This document shows positions 1-7,388 of a stretch of DNA of 11,724 bases, one piece after another. The stretch is from Lachnospiraceae bacterium (GTDB lineage: Bacteria > Bacillota > Clostridia > Lachnospirales > Lachnospiraceae), in the NCBI GenBank assembly GCA_024403585.1, contig JAKSRN010000037.1, forward strand, positions 1-11,724, read 5' to 3'. Every line of letters begins with the position of its first letter. Within the stretch, counting starts at the first letter, position 1. The position numbers and the translations under genes were made by a program. Below the pieces are notes generated by a model. It saw only the letters and a list, made by a program, of their open reading frames with translations, did not search any database and had not been told where the DNA came from.

Positions 1-731
1 TCTCTGAGCATCTTCACTCCAAGAGCCTCCGCTTCTTTATGAAGTCGAATGGACTCTTTATGTCCTTCTGCCTCTTTGATCATCTGAGTTTTCAGTGCTT
101 CTGCTCTCAGGATCGCGGATTCTTTCTCACCTTCAGCTTTCAGAATCGCTGCCTTCTTCTCACCTTCTGCACGGAGAATAGCTTCACGACGCTCGCGCTC
201 TGCCTTCATCTGTTTCTCCATTGCTTCCTGGATCTCTGCCGGTGGCTTGATATTCTTCAGCTCCACACGGGTAACTTTGATTCCCCATGGATCAGTTGCC
301 TCATCCAGGATCAGGCACATTCTGTTGTTGATGATGTCACGGGATGTAAGTGTTGCGTCCAGCTCCATATCACCGATGATATTTCTCAGTGTTGTTGCTG
401 TCAGATTTTCCAGCGCATTCATTGGATTCTCAACACCATAGGTGTATTTCTTAGGATCAGTAACCATAAGATATACAACTGTATCGATCATCATGGTAAC
501 ATTATCTTTTGTGATTACCGGCTGCGGATCAAAATCACTGACACGCTCTCTTAAGTCAACTTTTCTGATGATTCTTGAGAGGAATGGGATCTTCACATGA
601 AGTCCTGCACCCCAGGTTGCCTGATACTGACCTAAAAACTCAATTACATAGGCCTTTGTCTGTGGTACGATCACTACGTTTGTAAGAACAAGAACGAGGA
701 TCAGTAAAAGTAAAAACAATAAAAAGAACAT
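1..731 (-). CDS. SPFH/band-7 (stomatin-like) membrane protein, C-terminus beyond window
   Basis: The first 243 codons are visible; the gene continues past the left edge. Residues 1-17 are an almost uninterrupted run of Leu, Phe, Ile and Val, an N-terminal membrane anchor. Residues about 18-175 fit the SPFH/prohibitin domain: VIVPQTKAYVIEFLG near the membrane, then GLHVKIPF, DATLTSRDIINNRM and ATDPWGIKVTRVELKNI. Residues about 170-243 are a charged coiled coil with 11-residue repeats (AILRAEGEKKA, AILKAEGEKES, AILRAEALKTQ). Family members form ring-like membrane scaffolds for lipid microdomains or protease and quality control; the exact role here is unknown. Such genes are often paired with an NfeD protein, which is not seen upstream in this window. 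The ATG at 731 has a strong AGGAGGT site seven to eight bases upstream and lies just below a good promoter, so it is probably its own transcription unit. Confidence 0.9.
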   Translation of the reverse strand, partial: MFFLLFLLLLILVLVLTNVVIVPQTKAYVIEFLGQYQATWGAGLHVKIPFLSRIIRKVDLRERVSDFDPQPVITKDNVTMMIDTVVYLMVTDPKKYTYGVENPMNALENLTATTLRNIIGDMELDATLTSRDIINNRMCLILDEATDPWGIKVTRVELKNIKPPAEIQEAMEKQMKAERERREAILRAEGEKKAAILKAEGEKESAILRAEALKTQMIKEAEGHKESIRLHKEAEALGVKMLR

Positions 732-783
732 ATTTTTTACCTCCTGTATGTACTGCTTAGGTTTTACTTTCGTTGATATCTGT

Positions 784-794
784 ATTATACCATA
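784..794 (-). promoter_or_regulatory. Extended -10 promoter for the SPFH gene
   Basis: Read on the minus strand the sequence is TG-G-TATAAT, a perfect -10 hexamer (789-784) with the TGn extension. The region at -35 is only T-rich (around 806-813), which extended -10 promoters tolerate. The start would fall near 777, giving a leader of about 45 nt before the ATG at 731. This is inferred from consensus only. Confidence 0.6.
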
Positions 795-837
795 TGCCAC
801 TTAATAAAAAATGGCTCGAATGGCAAAATAAACCGCT

Positions 838-1695
838 TTAATCCTCCTCTCTCAGAGAGAGAAATGCTGCCAGATTGCCTCTTTTTCCCTTACTTGCCCT
901 GTGGGAGAAAAGGAAGTCCGGATTACAGCAGGTACAGATCCCCGGCATCTGGATATTCTCTTCTTTTACACCTGCGTCCAGAAGGATCTGACGGTTTGCC
1001 TCCCAGAGATTCAGCTGGAATTTTCCCGGAATGGTCGGGTAAAAGAGTTTTTCATGCACTTCTTCAGGGAATTCCGCACGGAAAGCATCGATCACATCTT
1101 CACTTACCTCATAACAGTCCTGACAGATGGAAGGACCAATGGCAGTGATCAGGTCTTTAGGATCTGTGCCGTATTCAGTAGACATTTTTCGAATGGTTAC
1201 CCTGCCCATTCTGTTAACCGTACCTCTCCATCCGGAGTGGGAAAGAGCGATAGCTTTATGGACCGGATCCACAAAATACAGTGGAACACAGTCTGCATAG
1301 AAGGTAGCAAGAACGACTCCCGGAACATTAGTCATCATTCCGTCAACATCCCGATAGTCCCTGTCTCTTGTAACACCGCTTCCGCAATTCTCTTTACCCA
1401 CAACCCGCACATTGGTGGTATGGGTCTGGTCTGAAGTAACGACCTGCTCTGGCTTGAATCCCAGGGCCGAACTGATTCTTCTGTAATTTTCTGTAACTGC
1501 TGCCGGATCATCTCCTCTTGAAAAACTGAGATTCATAGAAGAACATACGCCTTCACTTACTCCTCCCAGTCTGGTGGAGAATCCATGGATGATCCAGTCT
1601 ATCTGATCAAATTTCGGATAGGATAACCACACCAGATCTTCTTTCTGGTTCAGTGTCATATCCGGTTCTGTATTTTTCCATTTAATTTCTATCAT
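838..1695 (-). CDS. pgeF: YfiH/PgeF-family multicopper-type purine nucleoside phosphorylase / peptidoglycan-editing factor
   Basis: This is a full-length 285-residue member of the YfiH (DUF152, formerly 'polyphenol oxidase') family. Visible signatures are HGFSTRLGGVSEG (residues 37-49), the QTH motif with His92, YADC with Cys136, SHSGWRGT with His153, and the C-terminal CTCCNPDFLFSHRASKGKRG (254-273). His92, Cys136 and His153 correspond to the family's metal triad. Family members are cytosolic; studied ones act on adenosine and inosine, and the E. coli protein helps keep L-Ser out of peptidoglycan precursors. Which activity matters here cannot be read from sequence. The ATG at 1695 has GAGGT five to six bases upstream. 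It follows yraN after 113 nt with no clear terminator between them, so co-transcription with yraN is possible. The function of that 113-nt gap, which holds a small CAAGC-GCG-GCTTG hairpin (1781-1769), is unknown. Confidence 0.92.
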   Translation of the reverse strand: MIEIKWKNTEPDMTLNQKEDLVWLSYPKFDQIDWIIHGFSTRLGGVSEGVCSSMNLSFSRGDDPAAVTENYRRISSALGFKPEQVVTSDQTHTTNVRVVGKENCGSGVTRDRDYRDVDGMMTNVPGVVLATFYADCVPLYFVDPVHKAIALSHSGWRGTVNRMGRVTIRKMSTEYGTDPKDLITAIGPSICQDCYEVSEDVIDAFRAEFPEEVHEKLFYPTIPGKFQLNLWEANRQILLDAGVKEENIQMPGICTCCNPDFLFSHRASKGKRGNLAAFLSLREED

Positions 1696-1808
1696 ATTAC
1701 CTCACATTCGGTATGGTGATTTACTTGAAACATAGCTGTACATGCTTATGGCCTGGTTCTGATTTTCGCAAGCCGCGCTTGTTCAGCACCCTGTCACATA
1801 TTGTATCA

Positions 1809-2219
1809 TCACTGGAAGAGAAATGCATCCTCAATATGGCGGATACTGCCATCTCTGTAGATACTGATCACATCAAACCTGCAAGGAAAGGCATCCGATA
1901 ATCCCTGTTCCAGATAAAATCCCACCGTGGTTCTGCAGATGTGCTTCATCTTCCCCGGTGTCACAGCTTCGGAAGGATCTCCGCTGGTCTGATAACTTCT
2001 GTACTTCACCTCCACGACCACAAGTATTGTGCCCGGAATAAAGAGGAGTTCCTCTGGTCTCCTGGTCTTTGCCACTTCCGGATCCGGATGCAGGGCTGCG
2101 ATCAGATCCAGTTCTCCGTAGCGGTTGGCATAATTTCTTCTCAGTATCCGATATCCTTTTTCTTCCAGATATACAGCTGCCCTCTCTTCATAGACAGCTC
2201 CGATCTTTCGTTTATTCAT
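1809..2219 (-). CDS. yraN: YraN / UPF0102 endonuclease-like protein
   Basis: The protein is about 136 residues and matches the YraN (UPF0102) family, a small PD-(D/E)xK nuclease-fold family of unsettled function. Seen in order: KIGAVYEERAAVYLEEKGY, then ILRRNYANRYGELDLIA, then VVVEVKYR. Counted from the upstream ATG, the acidic pair Glu37/Asp39 and the Glu71-x-Lys73 motif supply the expected nuclease-type residues. About 20 extra residues (roughly 44-66, rich in Pro, Glu and Arg) sit between the GELDLI and EVK strands, where many homologues have a short turn. Two ATG codons lie in tandem at 2222 and 2219; AGGAGG ends three bases before the first and six before the second, so I prefer 2219. 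The gene lies downstream of the atp terminator and upstream of pgeF. Confidence 0.9.
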   Translation of the reverse strand: MNKRKIGAVYEERAAVYLEEKGYRILRRNYANRYGELDLIAALHPDPEVAKTRRPEELLFIPGTILVVVEVKYRSYQTSGDPSEAVTPGKMKHICRTTVGFYLEQGLSDAFPCRFDVISIYRDGSIRHIEDAFLFQ

Positions 2220-2272
2220 CATTTTCCTCCTGCTCCTCTCTCTTCCCGGTGCAGAAGTATTATTGAATAGTG

Positions 2273-2340
2273 GTGTCCGTCCCTTCTATTGTAAGTCCCC
2301 TTCTATTGCATTCTAAATATTAGTGTACATCCCTTTATTA
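2273..2340. repeat. Short degenerate direct repeats between atpC and yraN
   Basis: CCCTTCTATTG occurs at 2281-2291 and again at 2298-2308. A longer related unit, GTGTCCGTCCCTTCTATT at 2273-2290, recurs in degenerate form as GTGTACATCCCTTTATTA at 2323-2340. The 190-nt gap holding these repeats contains no gene. Their role, if any, is unknown. Confidence 0.5.
2288..2317 (-). promoter_or_regulatory. Possible promoter for yraN-pgeF
   Basis: On the minus strand TTTAGA (2317-2312) and TACAAT (2293-2288) are separated by 18 nt, matching the vegetative consensus at four and five of six bases. It lies after the atp terminator and about 65 bp before the yraN start, where a promoter is expected. The match is weak and overlaps short repeats, so it is tentative. 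Confidence 0.3.
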
Positions 2341-2341
2341 C

Positions 2342-2390
2342 AAAAGGGGCAATTGTCCCAGAATATATGATCTGAAACATCTGCCCCTTT
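2342..2390 (-). terminator. Hairpin terminator of the atp operon
   Basis: On the minus strand, AAAGGGGCA (2390-2382) pairs with TGCCCCTTT (2351-2343), and an inner arm TGTTTCAG (2379-2372) pairs with CTGGGACA (2361-2354) around a 10-nt loop. The inner stem is complete only with two G-U pairs that exist in the minus-strand RNA; on the plus strand they become C-A mismatches, which supports a minus-strand function. The hairpin is followed by UUUUGUAAU, a rather short U tract. It lies 24 nt after the atpC stop codon. Confidence 0.65.
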
Positions 2391-2413
2391 GATGTTCTAT
2401 CTACTGATCTGAC

Positions 2414-2818
2414 TTAGTGGTTTTTTACACTCAGTCGAACCAGTGCTCTTTTCAGTTTGGCTTCCTGAACCTGTGCCTCTTTACCAGAAAGATCGCCCTT
2501 GCGGAGTTTTTCTTCCGCACGCTCTCTTGCTCTCTGTGCACGATCCTTGTCGATGTCCTCTTCCCACTCCCATGTGGTGGAAAGGATACGGCATACGCCG
2601 TTCTGCATGGTCACCATACCTCCGATGCATGCGCCTCTTCGTACAGTTCCGTCTTCCAGAACAAAGTGTGCCTCGCCCATACCGATTCCTGTACAGAAAT
2701 CAATATGGTTTGCAAGGATAGCTCGATCTCCGGTGATGGTACGCAGAACCATGCGTACTACATCGCCGCTGTAAAGCAGTCCGTCAGGAGTACCGATTCG
2801 TAATGGAAAAGTAGTCAT
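2414..2818 (-). CDS. atpC: F1Fo ATP synthase epsilon subunit
   Basis: Epsilon is the small subunit of the F1 central stalk. It binds gamma and the c-ring and can restrain ATP hydrolysis. The protein has the expected N-terminal beta-sandwich (FPLRIGTPDGLLYSGDV, then ITGDRAILANHIDFCTGIGMG and VRRGACIGGMVTMQNG) and a charged C-terminal helical hairpin (about 90-134, AQRARERAEEKLRKGDL). At 134 residues it is normal in length. An in-frame GTG at 2824 directly abuts the AGGAGG ribosome binding site and so cannot be the start; the ATG at 2818 lies six bases after it. That ribosome binding site overlaps the atpD stop codon, with 12 nt between the two genes, so translation is probably coupled. It is the last gene of the operon, just before the hairpin terminator. 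Confidence 0.95.
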   Translation of the reverse strand: MTTFPLRIGTPDGLLYSGDVVRMVLRTITGDRAILANHIDFCTGIGMGEAHFVLEDGTVRRGACIGGMVTMQNGVCRILSTTWEWEEDIDKDRAQRARERAEEKLRKGDLSGKEAQVQEAKLKRALVRLSVKNH

Positions 2819-2830
2819 TGCCACCCTCCT

Positions 2831-4225
2831 TTACATCTTTTTAGCTTTCTCAAATACTTCCTCGATTGTACCTGTAAACAGGAAACAGCTCTCCGGAATA
2901 TCATCGCACTCACCCTCAAGGATCATACGGAATCCACGGATTGTCTCTTTCAGCGGAACGTATTTACCAGGCATACCGGTAAACTGCTCAGCTACAGAGA
3001 AGCTCTGAGAAAGGAATCTCTGAACTTTACGTGCACGGGTTACAGCAAGTTTGTCTTCCTCAGACAGCTCATCCATACCCATGATCGCGATGATATCCTG
3101 CAGCTCTTTGTATCTCTGAAGAACCTGCTGAACACCCATAGCAACATCGTAATGCTCCTGACCAACGATCTCAGGTGTCAGGATACGGCTTGTAGAATCC
3201 AGTGGATCTACCGCTGGGTAAATACCCTGGCTGGCGATCTCACGGGCAAGTACGGTTGTAGCATCCAGATGGGTGAATGTTGTAGCCGGAGCTGGGTCTG
3301 TAAGGTCATCCGCAGGTACGTATACAGCCTGTACAGATGTGATGGATCCTTTAGTTGTTGATGTGATTCGCTCCTGAAGAGCACCCATCTCTGTTGCCAG
3401 AGTTGGCTGGTAACCTACCGCTGAAGGCATACGTCCAAGCAGCGCGGATACCTCGGAACCTGCCTGTGTAAATCGATAGATGTTATCGATGAACAGAAGC
3501 ACGTCCTGGTTTTTCTGATCACGGAAATACTCTGCCATGGTCAGTCCGGAAAGAGCAACTCGCATACGAGCTCCCGGCGGCTCATTCATCTGGCCGTATA
3601 CAAGAGCTGTTTTATCGATAACGCCACTCTCCTGCATCTCTCCGTAAAGGTCGTTTCCTTCACGGGTACGCTCACCTACACCGGTGAATACAGACAGTCC
3701 GCCGTGAGCTTTTGCAACGTTGTTGATCAGCTCCATGATCAGTACGGTTTTTCCTACACCCGCACCACCAAACAGACCGATCTTACCACCCTTAGCGTAA
3801 GGGCAGATCAGGTCAACGACTTTGATACCTGTCTCGAAAATCTCAGTAGCCGGAGTCTGCTCCTCATAAGCAGGAGCCGGACGATGGATAGACCAACGCT
3901 CAACATTCTCCGGAGCTGGTTTATTATCAATTGGCTGTCCAAGCAGATTGAATACTCGTCCCAGACATTCCTCACCAACCGGTACACTGATTGGTGCTCC
4001 TGTATCTACGGCATCCATACCGCGTACAAGACCGTCTGTTGAACTCATGGCGATACAGCGAACTGTATTGTCACCAATCTGCTGAGCGACTTCCGCAATA
4101 AGTAATGCACCCTTGTTATCAATTTCAATGGCGCTCTGAAGTGCCGGCAGCTCGTCGTGTCCGAATCTGATATCCAGAACAGGACCTGTTACCTGCACAA
4201 TCTTACCAATGTGTTTTTCACTCAT
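2831..4225 (-). CDS. atpD: F1Fo ATP synthase beta subunit (catalytic)
   Basis: Beta carries the three catalytic nucleotide sites of F1. The 464-residue protein has Walker A GGAGVGKT (153-160), the catalytic glutamate in GERTREGNDLY (Glu185), the Walker B strand LLFIDN ending in Asp247, the SEVSALLGRMPSAVGYQPTL segment (257-276) and the DELSEED torque motif (385-391). The N-terminal beta-barrel (1-75) is intact. One oddity is Tyr250 in NIYRFTQAG, where most family members have Phe. The ATG at 4225 has AAAGGAGA nine bases upstream. The gene follows atpG after an unusually long 143-nt gap that holds several hairpins. Confidence 0.98.
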   Translation of the reverse strand: MSEKHIGKIVQVTGPVLDIRFGHDELPALQSAIEIDNKGALLIAEVAQQIGDNTVRCIAMSSTDGLVRGMDAVDTGAPISVPVGEECLGRVFNLLGQPIDNKPAPENVERWSIHRPAPAYEEQTPATEIFETGIKVVDLICPYAKGGKIGLFGGAGVGKTVLIMELINNVAKAHGGLSVFTGVGERTREGNDLYGEMQESGVIDKTALVYGQMNEPPGARMRVALSGLTMAEYFRDQKNQDVLLFIDNIYRFTQAGSEVSALLGRMPSAVGYQPTLATEMGALQERITSTTKGSITSVQAVYVPADDLTDPAPATTFTHLDATTVLAREIASQGIYPAVDPLDSTSRILTPEIVGQEHYDVAMGVQQVLQRYKELQDIIAIMGMDELSEEDKLAVTRARKVQRFLSQSFSVAEQFTGMPGKYVPLKETIRGFRMILEGECDDIPESCFLFTGTIEEVFEKAKKM

Positions 4226-4247
4226 TTTCTTGAGTCTCCTTTATCAA

Positions 4248-4348
4248 TCAGATCCCAAACGGGACTCTGAAACTTCATTAATTTAGGCAGACGTTTTTCT
4301 TCCGGACATGTTCCGGAAATATCCGAATAGAGAGTTCGGAAACTTCCG
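4248..4348 (-). promoter_or_regulatory. Multi-hairpin leader between atpG and atpD
   Basis: Read on the minus strand there are three successive structures. TCCGAA (4340-4335) pairs with TTCGGA (4327-4322); an alternative CGGAA-GT-TTCCG pairing (4348-4337) competes with it. TTCCGGA (4318-4312) pairs with TCCGGAA (4306-4300) around a 5-nt loop. TCAGA-g-TCCC (4270-4262) pairs with GGGA-TCTGA (4256-4248) around GTTT with one bulged G. The last hairpin ends about eight bases before the atpD ribosome binding site. None is followed by a U run, so they look like translation or mRNA-stability elements and not terminators. No ORF fits this gap. Confidence 0.55.
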
Positions 4349-4368
4349 CAAGAACAATTTCACAGAAT

Positions 4369-5235
4369 TTAAACGCCCTCAGCACCTGCAACGATCTCAG
4401 TAATCTCCTGAGTAATACTTGCCTGACGTGCTCTGTTGTAGTACAGGCTGAGTTTGTCGATCATCTCACCTGCATTCTTTGTTGCAGCGTCCATGGCAGT
4501 TCTTCTGGCAGCCAGCTCACTTGCAAGACTGGAACAGATTCCGGCATAGATCAATCCAGCCAGATACTCGGGAACGATTATATCGAATACTTCTTCCGGA
4601 TTCGGATCATAGAGAGTCAGACCAATCTTTTTCACTGCTTCCGGATCCTGATACTCCTCTGCAATATCATGCAGCGGAAGAATCGGGAAGATGGTCGGTC
4701 TCTGTGTCAGCATGGAGATAAACTCTGTGTGACACATCTCAATATGACCAAAGGATCCTTTTCGAAACTCTGAACAGAGAAGTTCAGAGATGCTGAAGCA
4801 GTCTCCCACATCGATAAACTCAACCTGTGCAAAATCTGTTGTAAGGATCTCATATCCTCTTCTTGTAGCATAATCCACAGCTCGTTTACCTACAGGAAGA
4901 ACAACAATGTCTTTTCCCTCACCCTTACGGGCTTCCAGACATTTGAAAACGTTGGAGTTGTATCCACCGGCCATTCCACGATCACCGGCTACAAGAATGT
5001 AGCAGTGTCTGTCATTGTTTGACTTTTTCGCGTAAACAGACTGGAATCCAACGTATCCGTTTGCAATGTCCTTCAGGGTCTGCTGAAGTTCCTGTGCGTA
5101 TGGTTTACATTTGTCAGCTCTCTCTTTTGCTTTTCTGAGTTTGGAAGAAGCAACCAGCTGCATGGCTTTTGTGATCTGCATTGTATTCTGCACACTCTTG
5201 ATGCGCAGTTTTACTGCTTTCATATTTGCAGCCAT
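4369..5235 (-). CDS. atpG: F1Fo ATP synthase gamma subunit
   Basis: Gamma forms the rotating central shaft inside alpha3beta3 and joins it to the c-ring. At 288 residues it is of normal size. The conserved N-terminal helix is clear (KAVKLRIKSVQNTMQITKAM, residues 6-25, then LVASSKLRKAKERA), as is the C-terminal helix (238-288: ASELAARRTAMDAATKNA, then NRARQASITQEITEIVAGA). The Rossmann-like middle domain contains YILVAGDRGMAGGYNSNVFK, a family hallmark. The ATG at 5235 is preferred because GGGAGG ends six bases before it; a second ATG at 5223 is less well placed. It follows atpA by only 15 nt. Confidence 0.97.
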   Translation of the reverse strand: MAANMKAVKLRIKSVQNTMQITKAMQLVASSKLRKAKERADKCKPYAQELQQTLKDIANGYVGFQSVYAKKSNNDRHCYILVAGDRGMAGGYNSNVFKCLEARKGEGKDIVVLPVGKRAVDYATRRGYEILTTDFAQVEFIDVGDCFSISELLCSEFRKGSFGHIEMCHTEFISMLTQRPTIFPILPLHDIAEEYQDPEAVKKIGLTLYDPNPEEVFDIIVPEYLAGLIYAGICSSLASELAARRTAMDAATKNAGEMIDKLSLYYNRARQASITQEITEIVAGAEGV

Positions 5236-5250
5236 ACTGTACCTCCCGCT

Positions 5251-6780
5251 TTATTTCTCTACCTTTGTAGCAAGAAACTGCTGAGTATATGCTTCGATTA
5301 CTGCTTTCAGTTTATCTTCTGCTTCTTTATCGAATTTATCTCTTGTGCGCAGATCCTGAACGATCTCAACACCTGCTGCATCTGTATCCAGATAAGAGAA
5401 CAGGCCTCTCTCGTATGCACGGATATCAGCAACTGCGATGTCTTTCAGCAGGTTACGTGATACAGCATAGATGATTGCGATCTGTTTCTCAACTTCGATT
5501 GGAGAGTTGTTACCCTGTTTCAGAACCTCTACGATTCTTTCACCCTGTTCCAGACGAGCCTTTGTATCAGCATCCAGGTCGGAACCGAACTGAGCGAAGC
5601 CCTGCAGCTCACGATACTGGGAATACAGAAGTTTCAGGGAACCGGATACTTTCTTCATGGCAGATCTCTGCGCGTTACCACCTACTCGGGATACAGAGAT
5701 ACCAGGGTTAACTGCAGGCATGATTCCTGAATGGAAAAGCTCAGTCTCCAGATAGATCTGACCATCTGTAATGGAAATTACGTTGGTTGGGATATATGCG
5801 GATACGTCGCCTGCCTGAGTCTCAATGATTGGCAGTGCTGTAAGAGAACCGCCGCCGTGTGCCTCATCCAGTTTAGCAGCACGCTCAAGAAGTCTTGAAT
5901 GCAGGTAGAATACGTCTCCAGGATAAGCCTCACGTCCTGGTGGACGACGGATCAGCAGGGAGAGTGCACGGTATGCTACCGCATGTTTACTAAGGTCATC
6001 GTAGATGATCAGGGCATCTTTGCCGTTTGCCATGAAGTACTCACCCATGGAGCATCCGGTATAAGGTGCGATGTACTGCAGTGGGCTTGCCTCTGAAGCT
6101 GTAGCAGCAACTACGATTGTATAATCCATTGCTCCGTTTCTCTGCAGGTTCTCAACAAGAGAAGCTACAGTGGAACGTTTCTGTCCGATCGCAACGTAGA
6201 TACAGATTACATCTTTACCCTTCTGGTTGATGATTGTATCTGTTGCAACAGTTGTTTTACCTGTCTGGCGGTCTCCGATGATCAGCTCACGCTGTCCGCG
6301 TCCGATCGGGATCATGGAGTCGATCGCCTTAATTCCTGTCTGCAGCGGCTGTTTAACCGGCTGACGATCACAGATACCAGGTGCATTGGACTCGATCGGT
6401 CTGAACTCTGTAGTCTCGATTGGGCCTGCGCCATCGATTGGCTGTCCCAGTGCGTTAACTACACGTCCGATCATTGCATCGCCTACCGGTACGGAAACAA
6501 CCTTGCCGGTACGTTTTACGGTCTGACCCTCACCAATGTTCTCGTCAGTTCCGAAAAGTACGATGGAGACCATGTTCTCTTCCAGGTTCTGTGCCATTCC
6601 AAAGCTGCCATCCTCAAACTCGAGAAGCTCACCAGCCATACAAGCTGTCAGTCCGCTGGCTCTGGCAATACCATCACCAACTGTCAGAACTGTTCCTGTC
6701 TCGCTCTGAGAGATTGCATTATCGTAATATTTGATCTGGCTTCGGATGACTTTGGATATATCTTCTGGTTTAAATTGCAT
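5251..6780 (-). CDS. atpA: F1Fo ATP synthase alpha subunit
   Basis: Alpha alternates with beta in the F1 hexamer and carries the non-catalytic nucleotide sites. The 509-residue protein is full length. It shows a Walker A motif GDRQTGKT (169-176), the Walker B-like ALIIYDDLSKHA (256-267), RRPPGREAYPGDVFYLHSRL (278-297), and SVSRVGGNAQ (362-371) with the arginine finger Arg365 that reaches into the catalytic site of beta. The N-terminus MQFKPEDISKVIRSQI matches the delta-binding helix of the family. The ATG at 6780 has AAAGGA only three bases upstream, a little close, but no better start is seen. It follows atpH after 68 nt holding a hairpin. Confidence 0.98.
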   Translation of the reverse strand: MQFKPEDISKVIRSQIKYYDNAISQSETGTVLTVGDGIARASGLTACMAGELLEFEDGSFGMAQNLEENMVSIVLFGTDENIGEGQTVKRTGKVVSVPVGDAMIGRVVNALGQPIDGAGPIETTEFRPIESNAPGICDRQPVKQPLQTGIKAIDSMIPIGRGQRELIIGDRQTGKTTVATDTIINQKGKDVICIYVAIGQKRSTVASLVENLQRNGAMDYTIVVAATASEASPLQYIAPYTGCSMGEYFMANGKDALIIYDDLSKHAVAYRALSLLIRRPPGREAYPGDVFYLHSRLLERAAKLDEAHGGGSLTALPIIETQAGDVSAYIPTNVISITDGQIYLETELFHSGIMPAVNPGISVSRVGGNAQRSAMKKVSGSLKLLYSQYRELQGFAQFGSDLDADTKARLEQGERIVEVLKQGNNSPIEVEKQIAIIYAVSRNLLKDIAVADIRAYERGLFSYLDTDAAGVEIVQDLRTRDKFDKEAEDKLKAVIEAYTQQFLATKVEK

Positions 6781-6809
6781 GTTTCCTTTACCATCCTTAT
6801 TTGATGTTG

Positions 6810-6843
6810 CAGTTCACCGACATGAAACATGTCTTTGGAACTG
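6810..6843 (-). promoter_or_regulatory. Two-part hairpin between atpH and atpA
   Basis: On the minus strand CAGTTC (6843-6838) pairs with GAACTG (6815-6810), enclosing a perfect GACATG-TTT-CATGTC hairpin (6833-6819). It occupies the centre of the 68-nt gap and ends about 30 nt before the atpA start. There is no U run after it, so termination is unlikely; a role in mRNA processing or translation is inference. Confidence 0.5.
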
Positions 6844-6848
6844 TTTGA

Positions 6849-7388
6849 TTACATAACTGTTTCTTCAAGTTTTCTGGAAATGCCAGCTAAACGTCCTTTT
6901 ACGGATCCATCCAGCTGTTTTCCGTCTAATTCGACACGAATACCGGCGATCAGGGACGGCTGGAGCTTCTCTGTGATGATCACAGTCTTGCCGCTCATCT
7001 TTTCCAGCTTGTCCTTCAGAGCATCTCTCTGAGAAGTGCTCAGCGGAACAGCACTGTATACAACTGCCTCTGAAATATTATGATCGATCCGGTAACGTCT
7101 TGTATATTCGTCACAGCATCCCCCGAATTCCATGATGATACCGCGTTCACACAGTATCTTCAGAAAATTAACGAGATACCGTTCGACCTGATTACCGAAG
7201 GCTTCTTCCACCAATTTGGTTCTCTCATGCTTTGGAATAGAAGGAACTCCGAGCAGTGTCTGGTAATCGGGGTTTTCCCAGAATACCTTACGGACTTCAT
7301 TCAGTTCTTCCATGATCTCCTCTGAAAGATTTTCCTCCAGTGCCAGGTCATATAAACCGCTTCCATATATTTTTGCTGTTTTCGTCAC
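6849..7388 (-). CDS. atpH: F1Fo ATP synthase delta subunit (OSCP homologue)
   Basis: Delta caps F1 and ties the alpha N-termini to the peripheral stalk formed by b. The 179-residue protein has the all-helical N-terminal domain (IYGSGLYDLALEENLSEEI, about 7-105) and the C-terminal signature of the family, LIAGIRVELDGKQLDGSVKGRL ending at residue 167 (in two parts: LIAGIRVELDGK and QLDGSVKGRL). The start codon is GTG at 7388, overlapping the TGA stop of atpF in a 4-base GTGA junction, which points to translational coupling with atpF. Only a weak TAGGT lies upstream inside atpF, consistent with reinitiation. Its presence shows this is a standard F-type operon and not an N-ATPase, which lacks delta. 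Confidence 0.95.
   Translation of the reverse strand: MTKTAKIYGSGLYDLALEENLSEEIMEELNEVRKVFWENPDYQTLLGVPSIPKHERTKLVEEAFGNQVERYLVNFLKILCERGIIMEFGGCCDEYTRRYRIDHNISEAVVYSAVPLSTSQRDALKDKLEKMSGKTVIITEKLQPSLIAGIRVELDGKQLDGSVKGRLAGISRKLEETVM

Noticed and set aside
1769..1781. CAAGC-GCG-GCTTG hairpin as a yraN terminator
   Set aside because: The stem is only five base pairs and is followed on the minus strand by CGAAAATC, with no U run.
2819..2824. GTG at 2824 as the atpC start
   Set aside because: It touches the AGGAGG ribosome binding site with no spacing; the ATG at 2818 is correctly spaced.
4300..4318. TTCCGGA hairpin as a terminator inside the operon
   Set aside because: On the minus strand it is followed by GAAAAACG, not by a U tract, and essential genes lie downstream.
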